Assembly (NCBI RefSeq): GCF_000620305.1
Contig: NZ_KK211100.1
Span: 928,735-992,734, forward strand
Reading direction: 5' to 3'
DNA length: 64,000 nucleotides
DNA from: Desulfitibacter alkalitolerans DSM 16504
Lineage (GTDB): Bacteria > Bacillota > DSM-16504 > Desulfitibacterales > Desulfitibacteraceae
Numbering within the stretch: the stretch's first letter is position 1; every line of letters begins with the position of its first letter. This document shows, piece by piece, positions 34,905-42,644 of this stretch. Made by a program: the position numbers and the translations under genes. The notes beneath the pieces were generated by a model. That model saw only the letters and a list, made by a program, of their open reading frames with translations. It ran no database searches and had not been told where the DNA came from.

Positions 34905-37055
34905 TTAGCCAGCTTGAATTAGCCCTGCATAGATGCCGCCGCTATCCTTTAATTCCTCATGGGTACCACGTTCTGCGATTTTTCCTCTTTGAAGGACTAT
35001 AATTTCGTCACAGTCTCGAATAGTACTCAGACGGTGTGCCACTATAATACAGGTACAGCCACGGCGTCGTATATTTTCATCAACCTTTTTTTCTGTTAGA
35101 GGGTCAAGGGCACTAGTTGCCTCGTCCATTACGATGATCCTTGGGTTTTGAACCAGAGCTCTGGCTATCTCCAGCCTTTGCCTTTGCCCGCCGCTGAAGT
35201 TTTTCCCACCTTCCTCCAGCCAATGGTCATATCCATCAGGCCTGGCAGTAATATCATCGTGAATACAGGCATCCTTTGCTGCACGAATCATCTCAAATTC
35301 AGAGATTGTCTCATCCCATAAGGTTATGTTTTCTCTTATTGTCCCCTGGAAAATACTAATTTCCTGATCTATCATAGCCAAGGAATTATTTATTATTACC
35401 CTTGGAAAGGATGTTCGTGGCAGACCATCAAAGAGTATTTCGCCGGACCAGGGTTTGTGAATTCCTGCAACTATTTTGGCTATTGTGGATTTCCCACTAC
35501 CGGAACCCCCTACAAGTGCTACTCGAGATCCTGGTCTTAAAGATATAGTAAAGTCTTCAATTAATGGCGGTTCCAGGGAACTGTAACCAAAGGTTAGCCG
35601 GTTAATTTCTATATATCCCTCCAGTTTGTCTGTTGTACTGAGATCTATTTCTTCTATTTCAGCTTCTTGTTCAATAGGATATTTTAGTACATCATCTAAT
35701 CTATTCATTTCTCCCATCACTTCTTGAAGCTGAGCCCCTAATCCTACAATTCCTGTCACAGGAGCCATAAAGCTTGCCATGAGACTTTGAAAAGCCACCA
35801 ACATCCCTATGGTCATTTGTCCCTCCAGAATTAAATATCCGCCCAGGGCAAGTATTATTGTATTATTTATTCCTGTAAGAAATGCAGGAAATACTGTTAA
35901 AAATTGAGAAGAAACACCCAGTTCCTGCTCAGAGTTTAGTGCTTTTGCCTGATATCCTGACCATTTAGCAAAAAAATCTGATTCCGAACCTGTAGCTTTT
36001 AATGTCTCTATTATTTGCAGACCTGACATGCCTGTGCCAATTAATTTACCTCTCTCTTTTAAGAGCCTGCTGTTTAGATCTACTCTTTTTGCGGAAACTA
36101 GCTTTAAATACAATACATTTATAATTGCAATTACCAAGCCTGTTACTGCTAAAATAATATTATACTGAAGCATTAAGGCAAAATAGAAAAAAATCATTAC
36201 AAAGTTTAGAGCTGTGGTTGCAAGCTGCCCTGATAGCAATTTTGCTACCCTGTCATTGCTCTGCATTCTAGAAGTTAAATCCCCTGCAGAACGCTGAAAG
36301 AAAAATTCTGTAGGCAGCCTTAAAATATGCCAAAAAAATTGGCTGGATGTTACTAAAGCAATTTTAGTCTCTAATCTTAGCAGGTAATACTGCTGTAACC
36401 ATGTTAATGTTCCTCTCAAAACTGCTGTCATTCCCATACCAATCATAAGTGGTATTATCCAGGAGCTTCTTCCATCCAGCAAAATATCATCCACAAAAAT
36501 TCTTGCAAATACAGGAATAGCTAATCCTGGGATTACCAAGGCTAAACCCACAAGGATTATATATAATAAAGGAATTTCGGAGCCCTTAAGACGTTTTTTT
36601 AACGCACTAATAATGCTAGGCTTTTTTTTATCTTTCTGAAACTCCGGTGTGGGTGCAAAGCTCAGGACTATGCCCGTAAAAGATTGACTGAACTCCTCTA
36701 TGCTCATGGTCCGTCTGCCGGAGCTAGGGTCGTTTAAAAAAACCTTGCCCTTGTAAAAACCTTCTAATACCAGAAAATGGCCAAACTCCCAATGAATAAT
36801 TACGGGCATTTGCATCATTTTTAAAGATTCAATTTCTTTACGATACCCTTTTGCCTCCAAGCCGTTTTTTCTAGCAGCTTTCAGTATATTGCTTGCTTTG
36901 CTGCCATCTCTAGAAACACCACAGGTTACCCTTAATTCCTCTAATGGTATGTATTTCCCATAATATGCTAAAATCATGGCCAGGGAAGCCGCCCCACACT
37001 CCACTGCCTCCATTTGAAATACAGTGGGTACCTTTGCTATTTTTTTCCATTTCAC
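34905..37055 (-). CDS. NHLM-type peptidase-containing ABC transporter (C39)
   Basis: This 716-residue exporter has a GTG start after GGAGGTGATAAG. Residues 10-140 are a C39 leader peptidase: catalytic Cys20 in QMEAVECGAASLAMIL, His93 in WEFGHFLVLEG and Asp109 in FLNDPSSG. Six membrane segments follow (about 165-440), then the ATPase with Walker A LVGGSGSGKST, signature NFSGGQRQRLEIARALVQ and Walker B IIVMDEATSALD. It would cleave precursors after a double glycine (AGG here) and export the core. It is directly followed by the second ABC gene and preceded by the adaptor gene, on one operon with an ECF-type promoter at 39219-39247. Confidence 0.93.
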   Translation of the reverse strand: MKWKKIAKVPTVFQMEAVECGAASLAMILAYYGKYIPLEELRVTCGVSRDGSKASNILKAARKNGLEAKGYRKEIESLKMMQMPVIIHWEFGHFLVLEGFYKGKVFLNDPSSGRRTMSIEEFSQSFTGIVLSFAPTPEFQKDKKKPSIISALKKRLKGSEIPLLYIILVGLALVIPGLAIPVFARIFVDDILLDGRSSWIIPLMIGMGMTAVLRGTLTWLQQYYLLRLETKIALVTSSQFFWHILRLPTEFFFQRSAGDLTSRMQSNDRVAKLLSGQLATTALNFVMIFFYFALMLQYNIILAVTGLVIAIINVLYLKLVSAKRVDLNSRLLKERGKLIGTGMSGLQIIETLKATGSESDFFAKWSGYQAKALNSEQELGVSSQFLTVFPAFLTGINNTIILALGGYLILEGQMTIGMLVAFQSLMASFMAPVTGIVGLGAQLQEVMGEMNRLDDVLKYPIEQEAEIEEIDLSTTDKLEGYIEINRLTFGYSSLEPPLIEDFTISLRPGSRVALVGGSGSGKSTIAKIVAGIHKPWSGEILFDGLPRTSFPRVIINNSLAMIDQEISIFQGTIRENITLWDETISEFEMIRAAKDACIHDDITARPDGYDHWLEEGGKNFSGGQRQRLEIARALVQNPRIIVMDEATSALDPLTEKKVDENIRRRGCTCIIVAHRLSTIRDCDEIIVLQRGKIAERGTHEELKDSGGIYAGLIQAG

Positions 37056-37073
37056 CTTATCACCTCCCCAACT

Positions 37074-38036
37074 TTAAAGATTGACTCTCTTAAGAAAAGG
37101 CATTACCTTATGGATAGGTTTTTCTCTGCCGGTAATAACCACACCCTGCACAATGGTACCACTATGTATGGACATGGGGGGCCCTTCTGGGGAAGACCAC
37201 TTGTATCCACTTTCAGTATTGTAATCAGGTATTAAGTCAATACGAACCTCTAGAGGTGCACCTTGCCCCACCAGGAGCGAAATTAGATGCTCATTATCAA
37301 GAGTCTGCATCATACTCTGCATGGTAGCAGGATACTCTGAAACGGAAATAACTCTCCCCAGCATAAAGCCATACTCTTCTTTATTTACTATTGCAGGCGA
37401 GATCTGGGCTTCCATACCGGGCAGAATGATGCCCCCTTGTTCAGCAGGAACATAGATGATTGCTTCCATCTTTACTGTTTCACCATATCGCTCCAGAGTG
37501 ACAAGGGACTCTCCTGGTTGAACAATGCTTCCCTTATTCATATGCAGCTCTATAATGCGTCCGTCAATTTGAGACACAATTTGAGATTTACGAACTAGTT
37601 CTGACCGAAGTTGAAGTATTTGACTTTCCAATAATTTGTACTGGGCAGATTGGGTATTTTCCTTGCCCTCCATTTCAGCAAGTTCTTGCAGCAGGTTATT
37701 AATTTCCGAAACAAGCTGTGGTACTTCTATTCTAGCTAACACATCACCCTTCTTAACTGTATCCCCAGCCTTAAATCTTTTATCAATAACCTGCCCGGAG
37801 GTATGATGTTTAATATATAAAACCCCTCCATCATTGAGAAGGATACCCTGCCCTCCTATTTTGACAGGAATGCTGCCTAAAAAACCCCAGGCAATGGCAC
37901 TAAGAAGTATGCAGCTTAGGGCTATCAAGGCAAACCAGGCTTTTGGGGAAGTCACTTTAATAAGTTGATCCAACTGTTCCGGTGAAGAAAGTTTTTTCAG
38001 GGATACTTCTCGAAATAATCCCTTTTCTTTGATCAT
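37074..38036 (-). CDS. HlyD-type adaptor protein of the NHLM exporter
   Basis: This 320-residue protein starts at the ATG at 38036, five bases after GAGGTG; the longer frame upstream overlaps the binding-protein gene and has no ribosome site. It has one N-terminal membrane segment (WFALIALSCILLSAIAWGFL), a biotinyl/lipoyl-type beta part (IKHHTSGQVIDKRFKAGDTV, DVLARIEVP), a coiled coil (residues about 115-165) and a second beta part. This matches membrane-fusion proteins that link peptide exporters to the cell exterior. It lies between the binding lipoprotein and the peptidase-exporter genes. Confidence 0.88.
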   Translation of the reverse strand: MIKEKGLFREVSLKKLSSPEQLDQLIKVTSPKAWFALIALSCILLSAIAWGFLGSIPVKIGGQGILLNDGGVLYIKHHTSGQVIDKRFKAGDTVKKGDVLARIEVPQLVSEINNLLQELAEMEGKENTQSAQYKLLESQILQLRSELVRKSQIVSQIDGRIIELHMNKGSIVQPGESLVTLERYGETVKMEAIIYVPAEQGGIILPGMEAQISPAIVNKEEYGFMLGRVISVSEYPATMQSMMQTLDNEHLISLLVGQGAPLEVRIDLIPDYNTESGYKWSSPEGPPMSIHSGTIVQGVVITGREKPIHKVMPFLKRVNL

Positions 38037-38040
38037 ATTC

Positions 38041-39165
38041 TCACCTCTTAATATATTCAAAGTTACCTGCGTGCAGCTTTTTAAGTACAACCAATCTGCC
38101 CGTGTTGTCTCCCTGTTCGTTAAATTCATGGTCACCGACTGCACCTGGCCATTTGCCTAAATTTCTTAACTCTTTTCCAACTGTAGAGGGGTCAAGCAAA
38201 TCAGAATTTCCTATGGCAGCTGCCAGCATTTTTACCGCATCATAGCCCAACGCAGCGTAGGCACAAGGCATCACATTATACTCCTCCCAAAAATCCGCCA
38301 CAAACTTCTGTGTTTCCGGACGATCTTGATATGGATTAAATACCGAGCCTACAATTGTCCCTTCTGCAGATGTACCACCTATTTCTGACAGCAAAGGAGA
38401 ATCCAGAGCATCACCTGCAGCAAACTGCACTTTGATACCTGCTTGGCCAGCATCAGCTATAAATCTGGCACCACCAATCAAGCCTTTAGCAAGGAAAATT
38501 CCGTCAAAGCCAAAGGCTTTCCACCTGTTATGTAAATGCTTTAAATCTTCCAAACCATTATAATAGTTAAATCTATCAACAATGATTATTCCCTGAGAAG
38601 CTGCATGGTCTTCAAAGGAATTTGCCAACCCCCTGCCGTAGGAATCATCTGAGTAATATATGACCATCCGCCCATGTCCTAGTTCTGCTAGATAGATTGC
38701 TAATTGCCTTGCAATTTCATGGTCATTAGGTATATTACGAAAGACATGTTTATAACCATTTTGGGTTAGCTCCGCTGCTGTTGAGGTTGGTGATAACATT
38801 ACAATCCCTGCATTATTATAAGTGGCGGAGGCAGGAATAGAAATGTATGAATTGCTGTGGCCAATCACAGCTTGTATTGATTTGTTTTCTGCAAAAGACT
38901 GGGCTATGGCCATGCCTTTTACAAGATTATCTCCATCGTCCTCTTTAAATAACTTTAATTTTTTACCGTTAATGCCCCCGCTATCATTAATCTCGTTGAC
39001 TGCAAGATTAATTCCCTCGTGAAATAAACTGGTGTCTGTTCCAAATGGCCAAGCTACTCCTATGATTATCTCTTGAGGTTCTCTCAATTGTGTACAGCCT
39101 GTGACCAGAAAAATTATTACTGCACATAAAATCATATACTGGTACAGCATGGTATTTTTTAGCAT
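38041..39165 (-). CDS. Type-1 periplasmic-binding lipoprotein (amino-acid ABC type)
   Basis: This 374-residue lipoprotein has signal ILCAVIIFLVTGC, with lipidated Cys, and follows GGTGTGGAGTT at its ATG. The mature part is a leucine-binding-type fold: IIIGVAWPFGTDTSLFHEGI, AVNEINDSGGINGKKLKLF, AVIGHSNSYISIPASATYNN, MVIYYSDDSYGRGLANSF and YDAVKMLAAAI. It is the first gene of the NHLM exporter operon, an odd place for an amino-acid-type binding protein with no cognate permease. It may bind the exported peptide or an extracellular signal. Its promoter is one of four matching sites for the ECF sigma factor. Confidence 0.85.
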   Translation of the reverse strand: MLKNTMLYQYMILCAVIIFLVTGCTQLREPQEIIIGVAWPFGTDTSLFHEGINLAVNEINDSGGINGKKLKLFKEDDGDNLVKGMAIAQSFAENKSIQAVIGHSNSYISIPASATYNNAGIVMLSPTSTAAELTQNGYKHVFRNIPNDHEIARQLAIYLAELGHGRMVIYYSDDSYGRGLANSFEDHAASQGIIIVDRFNYYNGLEDLKHLHNRWKAFGFDGIFLAKGLIGGARFIADAGQAGIKVQFAAGDALDSPLLSEIGGTSAEGTIVGSVFNPYQDRPETQKFVADFWEEYNVMPCAYAALGYDAVKMLAAAIGNSDLLDPSTVGKELRNLGKWPGAVGDHEFNEQGDNTGRLVVLKKLHAGNFEYIKR

Positions 39166-39218
39166 AACTCCACACCTTTTCCTTGATTTGAAAAAATCTT
39201 ATGATACGGCTTTACTGT

Positions 39219-39247
39219 TAATACGAAAAATTTAAGAAAGTATTACA
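39219..39247 (-). promoter_or_regulatory. ECF-type promoter P1 (exporter operon)
   Basis: On the minus strand TGTAATAC, 14 bases, then CGTATTA, 54 bases upstream of the binding-lipoprotein start. It is back to back with P2, the -35 elements being only six bases apart. CGT in the -10 is typical of extracytoplasmic-function sigma factors. Confidence 0.75.
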
Positions 39248-39253
39248 TCTTTT

Positions 39254-39282
39254 TGTAATGATATCCTTAATTAAGCGTATTA
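39254..39282 (+). promoter_or_regulatory. ECF-type promoter P2 (radical SAM gene)
   Basis: TGTAATGA, 14 bases, then CGTATTA on the plus strand, 33 bases before the radical SAM start. Spacing equals that of P1, P3 and P4. Confidence 0.72.
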
Positions 39283-39315
39283 AATGTATAATCAATGAAA
39301 TGAGGGACTGTTATT

Positions 39316-40707
39316 ATGGAAGCAAAGCACATTATGCCTTTTCATCTATTTCTCCATGGGGATCACCACTATGTTATTAATATTGACGGCATGCGAGCAA
39401 GCTCTGTTGATGAAGCAACAGCCCAGGCTCTTACCAAGCTTATCACTGACCCACAAACACTATTACCCTTCCATATGGAAGAACGCCTTAAAGAATTAGG
39501 GTTGATTTGCGAATACCCAGAGAAAAATAAAAAACCACTTAAAAAAGAACCAGTGCCCATTGTCAGCATGGCACTTTTTCTAACACAATCCTGCAACCTT
39601 AAGTGTGTTTACTGTTATGGAGATGGGGGTGAATATGGCACGGGTGGAAGCATGGAAGAGAAAACTGCCTTTCGGTCTGTGGATTGGCTGATAGAACAAT
39701 CGGGAAAAATGAAAAAAATACACATAGGCTTTTTTGGAGGGGAGCCCTTCTTAAAATTTGGCCTGATGAAATCAGTTGCAGAGTATGCAAAAATGAAAGC
39801 TCATGAGGTGGAAAAGGACGTGGCCTTTCATTGTACTACAAATGCTACTTTGCTTGACGATGAAAAAATTGCCTTTATTAAAGAATACAAGATATCAACT
39901 ATGGTAAGTTTTGATGGTCCCAGGGAAATTCAAGATGCACAAAGGCCATATGCCAGTGGGAAAGGGTCATATGATATTGTTGTGCCTAAAATCAAAAAAT
40001 TACTGACAGCTCTGCCCAATATATCCGGTCATGCTGTGTTAGTAGGAGATAATGATCCCAAATTAATAAAAGACGCAATGCAAGAAGTAGGTTTTGCAGA
40101 GGTATCCGTTATGCCTGCATCCAGATCTCTATTTAGCCAAGACACGGACAAAAAAACAGCAGTGCGAGACACCCAGGCTCTTCTGGAAGCAATAGAGCAA
40201 GAGGCTGATACATGGCTGGCCCTTGTCCAAAACAAAGATAGTGATGGATTAAAAATCCTTAAAAATAAGAGTATTTTAGATAGGGCCTTGGTTTTGTTGC
40301 TTCATAACAGCAAAAGACACCATGCCTGTGGTGCAGGTCGGGGACTAGTGGGAATATCAGTTTCAGGAGAAGTCTACTTATGTCACCGCTTCGTGGGAAA
40401 GGAAGAATATAAATTGGGAAATGTCTTCGAGGATAATCTTTTTCGGGAAGAATATCAAAAGAGTCCTGCAGCAGAAAATGATGTATGTTCTGCCTGCTTT
40501 GCCAGGTATTACTGTGCCGGTGGATGCAGGCATGATAACGTCAGTTCCTGTGGGTCTATGGCAGCACCATCAGAAGATATGTGCCGATTGAGATGCCGCG
40601 AGTTTGAGCTGGCAGCAAGTATCGTCAGTAGTCTTGAGCCAAAAGACCTGTCCTTTCTTTTAGAACACAACATTTTTACTCCCAAGCCCTGTCCCCTTGA
40701 TTTTTAG
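39316..40707 (+). CDS. Radical SAM/SPASM peptide maturase
   Basis: This 463-residue enzyme has the SAM-cluster motif C-x3-C-x2-C at 93, 97 and 100 (QSCNLKCVYCYGDGGEYG), GFFGGEPFL and TNATLLDD. A C-terminal SPASM domain carries auxiliary Fe-S ligands: CGAGRGLVGISVSGEVYLC and CSACFARYYCAGGC, with further Cys before the end. The first 70 residues (HHYVINIDGMRASSVDEATA) form a small N-terminal domain seen in maturases that bind leader peptides. Enzymes of this class install thioether or carbon crosslinks in ribosomal peptides. The two precursors with two Cys each lie directly downstream on the other strand, so they are the likely substrates. The gene has its own ECF-type promoter. The exact bond made cannot be told from sequence. 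Confidence 0.9.
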   Translation: MEAKHIMPFHLFLHGDHHYVINIDGMRASSVDEATAQALTKLITDPQTLLPFHMEERLKELGLICEYPEKNKKPLKKEPVPIVSMALFLTQSCNLKCVYCYGDGGEYGTGGSMEEKTAFRSVDWLIEQSGKMKKIHIGFFGGEPFLKFGLMKSVAEYAKMKAHEVEKDVAFHCTTNATLLDDEKIAFIKEYKISTMVSFDGPREIQDAQRPYASGKGSYDIVVPKIKKLLTALPNISGHAVLVGDNDPKLIKDAMQEVGFAEVSVMPASRSLFSQDTDKKTAVRDTQALLEAIEQEADTWLALVQNKDSDGLKILKNKSILDRALVLLLHNSKRHHACGAGRGLVGISVSGEVYLCHRFVGKEEYKLGNVFEDNLFREEYQKSPAAENDVCSACFARYYCAGGCRHDNVSSCGSMAAPSEDMCRLRCREFELAASIVSSLEPKDLSFLLEHNIFTPKPCPLDF

Positions 40708-40716
40708 CCTCCTCCT

Positions 40717-40763
40717 AAAATATTAAATCCGGCCGTTACTTGAACGACCGGATTTAATATTTT
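40717..40763. terminator. Bidirectional terminator between maturase and precursor genes
   Basis: A perfect 16-base stem AAAATATTAAATCCGG / CCGGATTTAATATTTT with a 15-base loop lies between the convergent radical SAM and precursor genes and serves both strands. Confidence 0.9.
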
Positions 40764-40775
40764 GTGGTCTATTTC

Positions 40776-41015
40776 TTATAATATAGCCCCACGGGAGCAC
40801 CAATCTGTTAAACACATTCCACCGGCAACTGCATCTAAATCATCGTCACTTAAGTTCTCTGATACTTCCTTAATCTCCTCCATTGTAAAATCAAAACCTG
40901 CTTCCTTTACAAAGGCCATACGTTCCTCTGCATCCACGCACCCTTTAACTTTTTGGTTAAAATCTTCATCCGTCTTCATTTTTTCCAGAAACTTTTTTGC
41001 TGATTCAACACTCAT
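40776..41015 (-). CDS. Nif11-leader RiPP precursor peptide 1
   Basis: This 79-residue peptide has an AGGAGG ribosome site. Residues 1-66 are a Nif11-type leader: SVESAKKFLEKMKTDEDF, AFVKEAGFDFTMEEIKE and LSDDDLDAVAGG. Cleavage after the double glycine by the C39 peptidase would release a 13-residue core, MCLTDWCSRGAIL. The core shares C-L-T-D-x-C-S with the second precursor. The leader is about 80 per cent identical to that of the neighbour, so the pair arose by duplication. It is transcribed from its own ECF-type promoter P4. Confidence 0.9.
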   Translation of the reverse strand: MSVESAKKFLEKMKTDEDFNQKVKGCVDAEERMAFVKEAGFDFTMEEIKEVSENLSDDDLDAVAGGMCLTDWCSRGAIL

Positions 41016-41064
41016 TTAATTGCCTCCTTTTAATTATTTTCTTTCCTTGCACTTTTTCAATAGT

Positions 41065-41093
41065 TAATACGTTTTTTTCATCAATGTATTACA
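41065..41093 (-). promoter_or_regulatory. ECF-type promoter P4 (precursor 1)
   Basis: On the minus strand TGTAATAC, 14 bases, CGTATTA, 49 bases before the precursor start. The conservation with P3 continues past the -10 (ATTGAAA-like). Confidence 0.78.
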
Positions 41094-41099
41094 ATGAAG

Positions 41100-41339
41100 C
41101 TATATAAACTTGGTTTTACTGCATATATCCGTCAAACAAATGCCACCAGCCACCCCATCCAGCTCATCATCACTTAAATTCTCCGAAACTTCCTTAAGTT
41201 CTTCGCTAGTAAAATCAAAACCTGCTTCCTTTACAAAGGCCATACGTTCCTCTGCATCCACGCACTCCTGAACCTTTTTACTAAACTCCTCATCTGTCTT
41301 CATTTTTTCGATAAATGCTTTTGCTGATTCAATACTCAA
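41100..41339 (-). CDS. Nif11-leader RiPP precursor peptide 2
   Basis: The correct start is the TTG at 41339, eight bases after AAGGGGG; it gives 79 residues, the same length as precursor 1, with the leader aligned from the first residue (SIESAKAFIEKMKTDEEF). A longer frame from 41390 has no ribosome site and overlaps the promoter. The leader ends LSDDELDGVAGG and the 13-residue core is ICLTDICSKTKFI. Cys at core positions 2 and 7 and Asp at 5 match precursor 1, while the C-terminal six residues differ. Confidence 0.88.
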   Translation of the reverse strand: MSIESAKAFIEKMKTDEEFSKKVQECVDAEERMAFVKEAGFDFTSEELKEVSENLSDDELDGVAGGICLTDICSKTKFI

Positions 41340-41394
41340 TTCTATTACCCCCTTATTATATTGAAAAAACAAGATTCTTGAACCTTTCAAAAGC

Positions 41395-41423
41395 TAATAC
41401 GTTTCTCTGCTCATTGTATTACA
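41395..41423 (-). promoter_or_regulatory. ECF-type promoter P3 (precursor 2)
   Basis: On the minus strand TGTAATAC, 14 bases, CGTATTA, 55 bases upstream of the TTG start. Confidence 0.78.
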
Positions 41424-41445
41424 TATTGAAACCTAAAAATCCAGA

Positions 41446-41802
41446 CTATTTTCCCAACACATGATTGCATAGAATACATTTTCCAGCAAACACTTTAGAT
41501 CCACAGTAAGGGCAAATATCCCTTTGCTCCCCATATTGACCTGAACCTGCAGCAACCACGTGCTCTAAATCTTCTTCATCTAGCTCTTCATCATCATTCA
41601 TTTCTGCCAGCTGCTCTAAAAGTTGTTTTTTCAAATTTTCTTTAATCTTGCTGCCAATACTGAAATCAGCAGCTATCATGGCCTTTGCAAGGAGAAGAAG
41701 CTTTTCTATTTCTTCATCCTCAACAGCACCAATAACTTCTTTACCTGCTAGTATTTTATCCAAGTAGTCCAAGTAAATATCTGCCTTTTTCATATCAGTC
41801 AC
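41446..41802 (-). CDS. Small acidic protein with zinc-ribbon tail, overlaps the sigma gene
   Basis: This 118-residue protein starts at a GTG that overlaps the sigma-factor stop region (eight shared bases); an ATG three codons on is the alternative. Residues 5-70 are helical (YLDYLDKILAGKEVIG, LLLLAKAMIAADFSIG), like the N-termini of small proteins that pair with ECF sigma genes, so it may be a soluble anti-sigma factor. Residues about 73-86 read DEELDEEDLEHVVAAG, which resembles the end of a peptide leader before a cleavage site. The tail has C-x2-C and C-x2-C (CPYCGSKVFAGKCILC). It has no membrane segment. Anti-sigma factor with a redox- or zinc-sensing ribbon is my first choice; an unusual precursor is the second. 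Confidence 0.6.
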   Translation of the reverse strand: MTDMKKADIYLDYLDKILAGKEVIGAVEDEEIEKLLLLAKAMIAADFSIGSKIKENLKKQLLEQLAEMNDDEELDEEDLEHVVAAGSGQYGEQRDICPYCGSKVFAGKCILCNHVLGK

Positions 41803-42361
41803 AAGTCTTCATCCCCTGGCTTTCCAAAATTAATCGTAACCGTTTCATGGCTCGAAATAATATTACTCCAGTATTACTTTCACTAACGTCAATAATTTTA
41901 GCAATATCTCTATTTGCACATCCACTCCAAAATTTAAGGGCTATAATTTCTCTCTCTCTATGACTCAAAGAGGCCAAAGCCTTTAGCAAATACTGCTTCT
42001 TTTCATTAAAAGCTGCAATATCAGAAGGGTCAAGATCAGATGTCGCTATTTCCAATGTCATTTCAAGGGAAGTACAATTTGAACGCATCTGGGAGCGATA
42101 ATAATCCGTTATGGTATTACGTGCAATGCTAAATAACCAAACAGAAAAAGCAGCTTTTTCCGGCTGGTAGTATTTAAATTTTGCCACCATTTTTTCAAAG
42201 ATTTGGCTGGTTAAATCTTCAGCGGTATGGAAGTCTGCTACACGATATTGTACATAATTGTAAATCCTGGGAAAGTAGTTCTTGTAAAGCTCAGCGAATG
42301 CATTAGTATCATTATCCTGAGCTATTATTAATTTTTCCTCTGCCTGAGTTAGCATAATCAT
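41795..42361 (-). CDS. ECF-family RNA polymerase sigma factor
   Basis: This 188-residue sigma factor has region 2 (AFAELYKNYFPRIYNYVQYR, AEDLTSQIFEKM, FSVWLFSIARNTITDYYRS) and region 4 (SHREREIIALKFWSGCANRD, IAKIIDVSESNTGVILFRAM). AAAGGG lies seven bases before the ATG. Its overlap with the following small gene suggests a sigma/anti-sigma pair. The four TGTAAT-N16-CGTATTA sites around the exporter, maturase and precursor genes are its likely targets. No such site is found in front of its own gene, so it is probably expressed from a housekeeping promoter. Confidence 0.92.
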   Translation of the reverse strand: MIMLTQAEEKLIIAQDNDTNAFAELYKNYFPRIYNYVQYRVADFHTAEDLTSQIFEKMVAKFKYYQPEKAAFSVWLFSIARNTITDYYRSQMRSNCTSLEMTLEIATSDLDPSDIAAFNEKKQYLLKALASLSHREREIIALKFWSGCANRDIAKIIDVSESNTGVILFRAMKRLRLILESQGMKTCD

Positions 42362-42573
42362 TGCATTTCCCTTTCATAGGCTAGTATTCTAAAAAATGCC
42401 GTTAACCAATAAATCTTTATAATCATGCGTTAGAATATTAAAAAGAATTTTCTGATTGTTTTTTTGACAGTTTTCGTCTTAAAATACCAAAAAGTGCCGT
42501 TATTAGCTTATATCTGACATGGTATCGGCTTTTATCTTTCTTTGCAATGTGCCAAAGGACAGTCTTGCTAACA

Positions 42574-42612
42574 AAAAAGTACAGTCTCCTGTACTGCTGG
42601 ACTGCACTTTTT
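42574..42612 (-). terminator. Terminator of the sensor kinase/regulator operon
   Basis: The stem AAAAAGTACAGTC / GACTGCACTTTTT has one mismatch; on the minus strand six T residues follow. It lies 32 bases after the response-regulator stop. The sigma-gene upstream region begins beyond it. Confidence 0.75.
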
Positions 42613-42644
42613 AATAAGCCATCTATTAAGCTGTTTAATCTTTA

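Noticed and set aside
41340-41390. Longer N-terminus of precursor 2 from an upstream ATG
   Set aside because: It lacks a ribosome site, reaches back to the ECF promoter and breaks the exact length match with precursor 1.
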